Part shown: one piece after another, positions 34,975 through 45,434 of the stretch | Numbering within the stretch: the first letter of the stretch is position 1 | How the letters are laid out: each line of letters opens with the position of its first letter | Source: Sistotremastrum niveocremeum HHB9708 | Taxonomy: Eukaryota; Basidiomycota; Agaricomycetes; Sistotremastrales; Sistotremastraceae | Assembly: GCA_001630475.1 (NCBI GenBank) | Contig: KV419407.1 | Coordinates: 248,001-312,000 of the forward strand | Reading direction: 5' to 3' | DNA: 64,000 nt | The notes under the pieces: model-generated | The model's database searches: none | The model's input: the letters and a program-made list of their open reading frames with translations, nothing else | Told to the model about the DNA's origin: nothing | Program-made: the position numbers and the translations under genes

Positions 34975-36981
34975 ATGAGCACCATTGCGGAACTTGTCGA
35001 GAAAGCCACTCGCGACACAGGCGAGCCAAAGCTCAATTTGGCAGAAGTGACAGTCCTTGTCGACGCCCTCTCACCTGAAGCTGTTGGGGACCAGAGGTCT
35101 CAGGGATATGTTGTCCTATCTACTATTTGCACGAAGGTCCGGACGAAATACGGACCAGAAGACGGTACGGCTCGTTTGACACGCCTATTCAGGCCCTTTG
35201 TGCAAGGCAGTTTACTGCCCAATGAATTGGCTTTGAAGCGAGTCCTCATCCTTCTCACAGCGCTGTTCCAAGTGGACTCACAGACGGCGATCTCAATTCT
35301 GACTTCATCGAATGCCGTCGTTACATTGAAGCAAGAACTGATCTTAAAGAACGTCCCAATTCAACTGAAAAAGGCACTCGCCTCTCTATTGGGACACGCT
35401 GCGGGACACGCCTTGTGTCGCTCTCTTATTGCTTCAGAGTGCACTCCATGGCTGGAGAAGCAGTGCAATCAGGGAGACGATTTAGCGTTACGTGCCACTT
35501 CGGCCAATGCATTGATCAAGCTCTCCCAGCAGGAAGATAAAGCAGTATCCGTGTCGTCGATTCCAGGCTTCGAGCTTGCTGCCTTAATGCAGTCTCTGGT
35601 GTCCGGGACGGCCGATATATACGCAAAGGCTGAGGCGATCGAAGGCCTTGCCTATGCCTCAGTTGAACCTAGAATTCGAGCACTTCTTTCGGAGGATCCA
35701 AAATTCCTGTCATCTTTGTTCAACTTTGTTCCCCGACGCCTGTCCCCTACAGTCCCGAATGCTATCGATGGGTTGTCATCTCTACTGTATGGCATCGCTG
35801 TCGTTACCTCAAATCTAGTACTTTCACGACCTCAAAGAAGTCAAGAGGAGATCCAACTCGAAAAGCTGCGCAATCTCGCCAATTCGGCGCAGAAACCCAA
35901 GCCGGGTGCGGAAGGGGAGGATTTAGAGGATGAGAAACACGTTCGCACACGCGTTGGGAAGGTTGTGGACGCTGGTGCACTTGTGGCCTTGACGAACATA
36001 GTCAAGTTATCAGACAGCAGCGCAACGAAGCTCGTGGTCGCCAGATCATTACTCAGCATCGCAGAGTCAAAAGTGCACCGCGGAGAGATCCTGAAGGCAG
36101 GGGGTGCCAAGGCGCTCATGACCATCATACGATCGTCTTCCAGCAATCCACCGCCGAACGCAGGGCCCGAAATACTGCTACCCATCCAGGCGCTCGCAAA
36201 GCTGGCCATAACAGCTTCACCTCTGCAGGTATTCGGCGCCGGTTCCGATGCATCCTTAGATGCAATCGCGCCCCTGTGTCGCTTGCTTCTACATGAATCG
36301 TCTTCATCCCTGCAACAATTTGAAGCTATGATGGCGCTTACTAACATTGCTTCAATAGGTCCAGTGACATCAACCCACATTGCCCGGTTTCCCGGGCTTG
36401 TGGAGAAAGTTGAAATATTACTTCTGGACGACAACGTGTTGATCCGACGAGCATCCTGCGAACTCCTATGCAACCTCATCAGTGCGGACGAACAAATCTT
36501 CCGAAGATTCGGGGGTGGGGACGATGAAACCTTTACTGCGGCAGCGAAATCCAAATTACAGATTTTGTTAGCGTTGTCAGACGTCGACGATACGCCAACC
36601 CGCCTAGCCGCGTCCGGCTCTCTCGCTGTGGTCTCGTCAACTCAATCTGCCAGTCTGGCTTTGATCTCCCTTCAGGAAGAGAAAGGCAATCTAGTGCCGA
36701 TTCTCTTAGGCCTTTTAGTCGTGGACCATGGCGAGATCAACAGCACTTCAGAGTCAGAACAACTAGCAAAGGGGCTTTTCCTTCGGAGCATCACATGCAT
36801 TTCAAATCTATTTTCTCTTTCAAATGAGGTCTCGCGGGACAAAATACTGGCTGCATTCATTGCAGGCGGAATCCATCAGACTTTGGCGACAGCTGTAGAG
36901 CAGTATGGCACGTCTGATTCTACCCTTATCAACCCTATTGTACAAATTCTCAAGAGTTTGGAGATGTATCAGAAGAGATGA
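34975..36981 (+). CDS. SHE4: UCS-domain myosin chaperone (She4/Cro1/UNC-45-like)
   Basis: A single uninterrupted exon encodes 668 residues, unusual here because almost every other long gene is intron-rich. The whole protein is an armadillo-like alpha-solenoid. UCS-type blocks include ARSLLSIAESKVHRGEILKA, a LLPIQALAKLAIT stretch, LQQFEAMMALTNIAS and LIRRASCELLCNLI. There is no TPR domain, as in fungal She4p, Rng3p and Cro1. UCS proteins fold and protect myosin motor domains; She4 acts on class I and class V myosins in endocytosis. The gene lies 342 bp upstream of a class I myosin on the same strand. Client identity is inferred from family knowledge plus this adjacency. Confidence 0.9.
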   Translation: MSTIAELVEKATRDTGEPKLNLAEVTVLVDALSPEAVGDQRSQGYVVLSTICTKVRTKYGPEDGTARLTRLFRPFVQGSLLPNELALKRVLILLTALFQVDSQTAISILTSSNAVVTLKQELILKNVPIQLKKALASLLGHAAGHALCRSLIASECTPWLEKQCNQGDDLALRATSANALIKLSQQEDKAVSVSSIPGFELAALMQSLVSGTADIYAKAEAIEGLAYASVEPRIRALLSEDPKFLSSLFNFVPRRLSPTVPNAIDGLSSLLYGIAVVTSNLVLSRPQRSQEEIQLEKLRNLANSAQKPKPGAEGEDLEDEKHVRTRVGKVVDAGALVALTNIVKLSDSSATKLVVARSLLSIAESKVHRGEILKAGGAKALMTIIRSSSSNPPPNAGPEILLPIQALAKLAITASPLQVFGAGSDASLDAIAPLCRLLLHESSSSLQQFEAMMALTNIASIGPVTSTHIARFPGLVEKVEILLLDDNVLIRRASCELLCNLISADEQIFRRFGGGDDETFTAAAKSKLQILLALSDVDDTPTRLAASGSLAVVSSTQSASLALISLQEEKGNLVPILLGLLVVDHGEINSTSESEQLAKGLFLRSITCISNLFSLSNEVSRDKILAAFIAGGIHQTLATAVEQYGTSDSTLINPIVQILKSLEMYQKR

Positions 36982-37323
36982 CGAATGCTTTTGTAATTCA
37001 TCTAACCGACCAGGTATCACGTTTGTAATAGCAGTACTTTTAGCAATCATTGAGTCAATCCGAGTCTCCGAGTCGTGAGCTTTCTTGCGCAAGCGAGACG
37101 CGTCTTTTCTTCCGATCAGGATAGTCTCGTATTGAGTAAGTCTCATCATAATGCCAAAAACGAACTGGAGGTCAAACCGAATCCAATAATGTCCTTGAAG
37201 GCCTAAAGTGCACGTCGTCTCATTTGAATCGAGCATTGCCACCGCTAGTCCGAGTCAACAACACCAAACCCTGCGGCTGCTAAGACCCTGAACCCGACCT
37301 CACACTTGCGGCAGCCTGTAGGA
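36982..37323. other. Spacer between UCS chaperone and myosin I
   Basis: 342 bp between two co-directional genes. It holds the chaperone 3' UTR and the myosin promoter and 5' UTR. No other gene is supported. Confidence 0.5.
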
Positions 37324-40300
37324 AATGGTCCGTCCATCTACGTTCCTATTGAGAAGAGATGATATCAAATTATTTATCAGGCACCATCCAAGAAAGCTGG
37401 AAAGAAAGTGACGCCTGCAAAGAAGGCTGCAGGGCCAAGTAAGGTGGCCAAAGTGCGTTACCACGGACTCTCGAGTTACTGAGGTTATGGACTGAGCGAT
37501 TCTGAAATGTAGGCCGACTGGAAGGAAGGTTTCAAGAAGAAACAGGCCGGCGTCTCTGATATGACCCTGCTGACGACTATCAGCAATGAAAGTATAAATG
37601 ACAATCTCCAGAAACGTTGGACGAATGCTGAGATATACACCTACATTGGCTCGGTCCTGATCTCTGTCAATCCATTCCGAGGTATGTAGCTCTTAAAATC
37701 CATCTTGATTGTCCAATGAATTGCTTTCAGATCTTGGAATATACACCGAAGCCATATTGCAGTCATATAAGGGCAAGAATCGACTAGAGATGCCCCCTCA
37801 CGTCTTCGCGATCGCGGAGACGGCCTACTACAATATGCAGTCCTACAAGGACAACCAATGTGTTATTATCAGCGGTGAATCTGGTGCGGGGAAGACTGAG
37901 GCTGCCAAGCGGATAATGCAGTACATCGCGGCGGTGTCGGGAGGTCGCGATAGCAGCATCCAGGAAATCAAGGACATGGTCCTGGCCACCAATCCTCTAC
38001 TAGAAAGTTTCGGATGTGCTAAAACACTTCGAAATGACAATTCCAGCCGGCATGTGCGATCTTTCTTTTTGCATGTTGGAAGCTTTGCACCTGAGTGTTT
38101 GACTCCAGGGAAAATATCTAGAGATCATGTTCAACTCACACGGTGAACCAGTGGGGGCACAAATTACTAACTACCTTCTCGAAAAAGGCCGGGTTGTCGG
38201 ACAAATCGAGAACGAACGCGATTTTCATATCTTCTATCAGTTCACCAAAGGAGCAGACGACAATCAAAGAGGTGAACACTCCTCGATTTTCGTCAAGAGT
38301 TTGAATGTTCAACTCTTTCAGAGATGTTTGGCCTGCAAGGACCTGAGGCATATGCCTATACGAGCCGCAGCAATTGTTTGGATGTTGACAGCATCAATGA
38401 CGTTGCCGACTGGAACGAGACTCTCGTCAGCTCTTTCTCTTCAACTTTCTTCCGAGCTCACAGCGATGTAGAAAGCAATGCAAATTATTGGATTGACTGA
38501 AGCAGAACAATCCAACATCTTCCGCATGCTCGCTATCATCCTCTGGTTGGGTAATGTTCAATTCGAAGAGATGGATGATGGCAATGCTAGAATCGCTGAT
38601 ACCGGCGTCACCGACTTCATCGCGTATTTGATGGAAGCAGAAGCTGCTACAGTAGAAAAAGTTATGACCACGAGAGTCGTAGAAACCCAGAGGGGCGGAC
38701 GACGAGGTACGTTGATCTTGCATACATTCCTTTGAACTGGCCTGGAGCTTCGGTAGGGTCTGTGTATGATGTTCCTTTGAATCCTGCCCAAGCGAGCTCT
38801 GGTCGAGACGCATTATCCAAAGCGATCTATAATAATCTATTCGAGTGGATTGTCGCTCGCGTAAACGTTTCAATGAAGCCCCGGACTGCCCACGCCAATG
38901 TCATTGGAGTCTTGGTAGGGTCTCCCCATATATATATTGTTCTGCGCCTCACCGTATGCAGGATATCTATGGGTTCGAAATCTTCCAGGTAGGTTCATCA
39001 GCTATGTTCATCACTTCAAACCCCATAGGGCTTACGAAACGGTATAGCACAACTCGTTCGAACAACTATGCATCAACTACGTGAATGAAAAACTACAACA
39101 GATATTCATCGAATTAACCTTGAAGACCGAACAAGAAGAATATGTCCGAGAAAAGATCAAGTGGACACCGATCAACTACTTCAACAACAAAGTTGTCTGT
39201 GATTTGATTGAAGAAAAGCGACCTCCCGGAATATTCGCAGCGCTGAACGACGCCACGGCCACAGCACACGCGGATCCTTCGGCTGCCGACAACAGTTTTG
39301 TCCAAAGACTGTCTGCTCTTTCATCTAACGCGCACTTCGAACCTCGTGGTGCCCAGTTTCTTGTGAAACATTATGCCGGAGACGTCATGTACGAAATATC
39401 CGGGATGTCGGACAAGAACAAGGATGCTTTAATCAAAGACCTCTTAGATCTTGTCGCCTCCAGCGGCAATGAATTCTTACAGGTTCTGTTCCCCGATCGT
39501 CCCGATCCTAATAGTAAAAAACGCCCGCCCACCGCCAGCGATAAGATCAAGGTGAATTTTACGATTTGGATGGCAATTCGGTTTGACTGATTATTTATGT
39601 CAGGGATCTGCGGCGGCTCTGGTCGAGAACCTTATGAAATCCCAACCGTCGTACATTAGAACCATCAAGCCCAATCAGAATCGCAGTTCTTCTGAGTACG
39701 ATACGAAGGCTATCCTTCATCAAATCAAGTATCTTGGATTGCAAGAAAACATTCGTGTTCGAAGAGCAGGATTTGCATATCGAAATACTTTCGAAAAGAT
39801 GGTGGAACGGTCAGTGCGCTGATTTTAACAATAGTTTCCTGCTGCTCACGAGGAGGCGTCAGTTTCTATCTGCTTTCTCCTGCCACATCTTACGCCGGAG
39901 AGTACATTTGGCAAGGAAGCCCTCAATCCGGCTGCGAGCGCATTCTCAAAGACACTGGTATTGCGAAAGAGGAATGGCAAATGGGCGTTACGAAAGCGTT
40001 TATCAAAAACCCTGAAACGGTTAGACATTTCTTAATCCATTCTTTGTCTCACTAATGCCGTTCAGCTTTTTGCGTTGGAGACTATGCGAGATCGGTACTG
40101 GCATAACATGGCAGCACGTATTCAGCGAGCGTGGAGAAACTATATGCGATACAAGCACGAGTGCGCTCGGCGGATCCAGAGATTCTGGAAGAACAACAAG
40201 GAGGGCCTCGTCTATGCACAGATACGTGATTACGGCCACCAAATCCTCGCCGGTAGAAAGGAGCGCCGCCGCTTCAGCTTGCTCAGTTATAGAAGATTCA

Positions 40301-42008
40301 TGGGTGACTATCTGGTCGTTGGTGGAAAGAGTGCCTTTGGCGAAACTCTTAAATCTATTTGCGGATTTACCTGTATGGTCCACATGATCTGTTCTGCCAC
40401 TAGCTAATATCCCTCCCAGCCGAGACTGTTGCATTTAGCGGGCGAGCACAACTGCTGGTGTCCAAACTTGCTCGATCTAGCAAACCCAGTCCTCGATATT
40501 TGGTATTGGTATGACGCCTAGCACCGTATTCATTAATGTCCTCACTTAATTACTCACAGACTGAAAAAGCTGTTTATATCCTCATGACTGTGCAAAAGGA
40601 TGCTGGGACACAGACCGTGTTGGAACGAAAAATTCCACTCAGTGCGATCCGAGGAATTGGTCTGTCGAATCTACGAGACGACTGGATTGTAAGCAAGTAC
40701 GCCCGCGGGATTATACGTGTTTGATGATCATTTTCCAGGTCTTGAACTGCAATCCATCGGAAGAAGGTGACCCTGTTTTGAGCTGTTATTTCAAGACCGA
40801 ATTGGCCGCTGCATTATTGCGGTTGACGAACGCCGCCATAAACCTTGTAGTTGCTCCAAGGTATGTTGACATCTACAATCAGTGCTTGTCAGGATGCTCA
40901 TGGGAACAGTCTCGAGTACGGCAAGAAGAAGGAAAAGAAAGCCCAGATAACTTTCCAGAAGGACGAGACTGTGACTCGAGGAGATGTCTACAAGAGTCAC
41001 ACTGTGAGGGTATCCTCCGGAGAACCTCCAAACAGTCTCTCCCGTCCTCCAGCCAAACGAAAAGCGGTTGCAGTCAGACCGATTACCCAGGGCAAGCTCT
41101 TGAAGAAAGGCGGACCCTCATCATCTAGCGTGTGTGACAATTAGCTCTTGCTCATTCTGATGAATAAGTACTGACACCGTCTCAGTCCCCATCTTCGGCA
41201 GCAAAGCCAAAGGCCCAAGGCCTCCCGAAGAGCAAAGTCAGTAAGCCGGTATCTTCAACTTCGGGGAGTACCCCGATCGCTGCCGCCGCGCGAACAAGAG
41301 CACCACCACCACCTCCACCCCCTGAGGAGCCTGATGTGCCTATGTACAAGGCCAAATTCCCCTTCGAAGGACAGGAGGGAGAGATGTCATTGGCGAAGGA
41401 CGATCTCGTGGAACTAGTTCAGAAAGACGACAACGGTGAGATCCCTAGTTTGCGTCCGGCTCCAGGGCTGACCCATTTACCGCAAGGATGGTGGCTTGTG
41501 AAGAAAAACGGGGTGGAAGGATGGGCGCCCAACAACTATCTGGAGCTCGTTTCTCCAAAACCAAAAGCTGCCCCTGCCCCGCCCCCGCCGCCCCCTGTTA
41601 CTCGGCGACCTCCTCCAGTTGCTCCAGACTCGTCAACCAACAATGGTCACGCCAAACCTGTTGCAGTATTTCCAGGAATTGCTGCAGCTATGGATTCATC
41701 TCCTGGAAATTCAAGACCGTCCAGTCTTCACGGAAAGCCTCCTGCAATTGCTGCAAAGCCGAAACCGAATGTGCCTGCTGTGGGTGCGAAACCAGGCGTC
41801 CCCAAAGCCGGTGGCAGGCCGCCTGTTCCCGCTGCATCTAGACCTGCGGCTGCCCCAGTGGCTCGAACGACAGGCGGGGTGAGGGGTGTCCCTGCTGCTG
41901 GTCAGCTAGATTTAGCTGCTGCAGTGAGTATCTCGATCCATATTTATTGCATAGACTCATCGCTTTTTCCAACAGCTTGCGAAGCGCGCGAATAAACAGG
42001 CCGAATGA
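37324..42008 (+). CDS. MYO1: Class I myosin with SH3 domain
   Basis: A multi-exon gene starts at ATG 37324-37326 and stops at TGA 42006-42008. Joining the lone ATG to the exon that starts after cag (about 37380) gives [17 protein letters not shown], the usual basic start. The motor domain has P-loop GESGAGKT, switch region [21 protein letters not shown], and actin-binding IRTIKPNQ. The TEDS site is serine, in GGRRGSVYDVP, as in yeast Myo3/5. An IQ region ([11 protein letters not shown]) and a TH1 tail follow. A poly-proline stretch leads to an SH3 domain ([20 protein letters not shown] to [13 protein letters not shown]) and a Pro/Ala-rich end, [14 protein letters not shown]. Class I myosins drive actin-based endocytosis and polarised growth. 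The acidic Arp2/3-binding tip seen in yeast was not evident. Confidence 0.95.
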
Positions 42009-42242
42009 TCCACTCAATCTCTTTATGTGGAAGATAGATTTTCGTAAGCTAGTGAAAGTGTACATAAACTGTAGAGTACAAGTATTAGGAATATCCTGCA
42101 TGCTTCATGACCCAGTAATGCATTACGTAATACTTACGCTTTCGTCTGGTTCACTTGAAGTCTTGATTGTGCAAGGCGCAGAGAAGGGTGTGGACATCCC
42201 GTTGTTTCTCCCCAGTTCGTGCTATATACTAATTTCTTCCAG

Positions 42243-44014
42243 ATGACCTCGGTTGCTGGTCACCGAAAGCCAAAATCTCGTCCTGCCAGCCCCACCAAAC
42301 ATCTGGACGTGTTTCCACCCCCTGCCTATGCTCAACCCGTTGTAATACGCGCTAAAGTCAACAGCATTGCTCAGACAAATGCCATTGGAAGAGCAAGAAA
42401 TGTTTCCAATTCATCAGCGCCGCCAGTTGCTCGTCCACCTTCGCCATTCAAGACACGGCCGACTCGAACTAATAGTTCATCCAATTTGAGTGCCGTAGCT
42501 TCCTCGTCTTCTGTATCAAGCCCAGTCACCTCATCACATCCTAATTCACCGAGTCCTACTATCAAAGCGCGTCGTACCGTGCGTCCTGTGACCCCCAGGG
42601 CGGGCATGGCTAGCGTCTCCAATCCCTCCGCACGGTCTGCAGGAAATCTTCCTCCCGCAATTTCAGTCCCCCTCGTAAACCGCATACCTGCATCTCCTCC
42701 AAAGCGGCGCACCAGTAGTGTCTCTGAGACGTCCAATTCATCACTACTATCGGGCGTGATGTCTGCTCCAGCGACGCCTCTTCCACGAATTGAAGTTCGT
42801 GGTCGAAAGCAGAGCCCTTCGAGAGCGAGTCCAACTTTCCAAATCAAATCCAAAGTCTCGCAGGTTCTCAAATCACGACCCTTGTCTACTATAATGTCAT
42901 CCTCTGAATCATACACTTCCCCACCAGTTCCTATCACATCTTCCGAACCACCCCATCCTGCCAAACCCAAGCCCGTACCTTCGCGAATACCTCGAAGTCC
43001 CGCTCGATCACCTAATAGGTCTCCTTCCCCAACTAGAACGCGAACACTGCGACCCACGAGTCGATCCCGACCGCACTTTCAATCCAGCACATCTCCACCC
43101 ACCATTTCACCTAGATCCATACCTCTACCTCCACAATCACCTTCAACATCCGCCATATCCTTTTCCTCTGTCTCTTCGAGCTCTGCGTCCCAAGTCCGTT
43201 CCCCACTTTCTGATCTGAGTGGCCATTCCACCGATCCGCCTTCTCGACATCCGTCGAGTCCTCCAAAAAGCACCGTCTTTAGTCGAGGGGGTATAACGCC
43301 TACCATAACACCGATTCAGCTCCCTGTAGCGGAAGATTTTGGAACGAGAGTGACAACGAGCGATGAAGAAGTCGAACAGATCTTGACCGAGTCTGATTCC
43401 GATAGCGGAGAAGATTCCGAAGTGATCGAAGAGCATAGAAGCAAAGCAGCCGCGAAGACTGACCGCAAGGTGTGCATCGATGAATGCTCGCGGGTATTTT
43501 GGCTAACGACATTTGTCAGATTGCTGATCTGGAGATTACAAACAAGTCCCTTTTGGCAATCAATGGGAACCTTGAATCGGTGAAACATCGACAGGCCAAG
43601 GAAATCCGTGAGCTGCGGCGAAAATTGCGAGAGTCGCGATTAGTGCTGCCTCCGGTCCGTTTCAAAATGCTCGAGTCCACGGAGGGCGATCAAGGGGAGA
43701 AAGACCCTCTGTCTGAAGAAGAAGAGAGTGAAGAGGAAAGTGCAAAGGACGAAAACTTTGAGCGAGTGAAGCGGCTTGTGGAAGATCTGTTGAGTACGGC
43801 CCGGCGAGCACTGGAAAGCAAACCCGAGGACCACACGCCAGCGAGCATTCCAAAGGTGCAAGTGTTGCACGCCGACGAGGTTGCAGATTTGGACCGGGAG
43901 CGTCGTGTGGTGCCCGAAGACGGCGACACGACCATCGATGCGGAATCTATTGGTGAAGTGAGCACCAGAAATGGGACGCCTTCTCCGGAGAGCCCACCAG
44001 CACTTGCACCCTGA
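42243..44014 (+). CDS. Ser/Pro-rich protein with C-terminal coiled coil
   Basis: Two exons (42243-43469, 43520-44014) give 573 residues. The first 400 residues are Ser/Pro/Thr/Arg-rich and likely disordered, with many SP and RSP sites suitable for proline-directed kinases. After an acidic patch (DEEVEQILTESDSDSGEDSE) comes a coiled coil (QIADLEITNKSLLAINGNLE then KHRQAKEIRELRRKLRES) and an acidic C terminus. I recognise no named family. It starts 234 bp after the myosin I stop. A strong acceptor-like tract (ttcttccag) sits 2 bp before the ATG, so a 5' UTR intron or an unseen upstream coding exon is possible. A scaffold or microtubule/actin-associated role is only a guess. Confidence 0.82.
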
Positions 44015-45434
44015 AAACACAAGAAACACATCAGGCGAGCAGATAGACGCCGATGCCGGTCGGCAGCACAGCGCCCCTGTTGATCATCCACAGCAATTGT
44101 GTCTAGGTCACCGGTCGTCCATATTGCCTCCCGTCCGCGCATGGAGTCGGCCAGTGACAACCCTCGAAATGCGCATACAATCTATCATTTGCTCTAGACA
44201 CTTTTTTTTCTGTTTTTGCGAGCTGACCATTCGCCGCGTCCGCCTCCGCGCCTTGTCGCAGCGCATGCTCGTTCCAGACTTGGGACGACACGATCTTGAT
44301 GACACGACTCCACGATTTTCCCCATTGCATTGTTCTTTTTGGCCCCAATCTCGCATCGCATTCAATACCCTACCAATAATACCAATACATATTCTGATCA
44401 TCATCGCCATGGCCTCTCGATCTACTTGCACATCGCCATCGATATCCGATATCGCTTCACGCTTCACGACCCCATCACTCACGATCACGAACACCTTTTA
44501 AATTTTCACGCGATGATTTCTTCTCATTCCCATGCACACATGTATCTATCTAGATCGCCAGTTTTCTGCAAAAGTTGTAGAATGATCATAGAACGTACGA
44601 GAGGAGTGAGAAGACCCCGAAAATATAGGAGCACGTGTGAATATGCAAGTTGTAGGGGGGAGCGGCTTGGGCTCCAAGGTACAGGATGTTGGACCATTCA
44701 CGCGTGGCGGCTGGCTTCAATTGAATAGACTCTCAGATCAAGGACCCCACTTTCGATAGATTAACCCAATATAGCACATTGCTCCAACTAATTCAATTGG
44801 TTGCAATTGCGATTGCGCGAAGCCAAGTACAGATGATCAGATTCAAGAAGTATGGGGTGGATGGGGGGAAGTGTGTGAGGGTGGTGATAGATGTACAATG
44901 AAACAAAAAGGGATAAAAAGATTGAAAAAATGGCACAATCGACATGCTTAGCGTAACAACGGAGAAAAAAGATCTATGACTATAATTGTACAAGGGGGCT
45001 TTCCTACTAACAAGCCGTTTTGGAGACAGAAACAGAAACAGAAAAAGTGTTCGTGTGTAGTATGTTCGGAATCGTCAGAGTCGGTGAGATAGATGGATAT
45101 GGATGAGATGAAAAAAGGACTATCGATCAGAAAGAAGAGGATAAACAGAACGAAAAGGGGGCGATGCAGGCCAGTGAGGGATGTCATAGGATAGGAGGAA
45201 CGTGATTGCGTGATGAGTTGAGTCGTAAGTGAAGTAAGTGATGTTCGCGAGTATCCGCGTCTAGGTAGATTTGAAGAATGAAGAATTGAAGTCGAATGAA
45301 ATATGCGATATCGATAAAAGAGTCGTCAGCTAGAAAAGACGACATGTGAGTTCAACGTGGAATATGGGATATGAGAGATCGAGAGCGCGACGTACACATG
45401 CTCGGTTCCCGCCTGACAGCTACCACGCTCACGC
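44015..45434. other. Long convergent intergenic region, 1.4 kb
   Basis: This lies between convergent genes (Ser/Pro-rich protein and PP1 regulatory subunit). No coding frame with family support was found on either strand. It is moderately AT-rich and purine-rich on the plus strand near 44800-45330. It may hold long 3' UTRs or a non-coding RNA, but nothing shows this directly. Confidence 0.5.

Noticed and set aside
35841-36554. 237-codon minus-strand open frame
   Set aside because: It is antisense to the intronless UCS chaperone gene, whose armadillo motifs are clear on the plus strand.
42371-43057. 228-codon minus-strand open frame
   Set aside because: It lies opposite the Ser/Pro-rich coding exon, is Gly/Glu/Asp-rich as expected for the complement of Ser/Pro codons, and has no family match.
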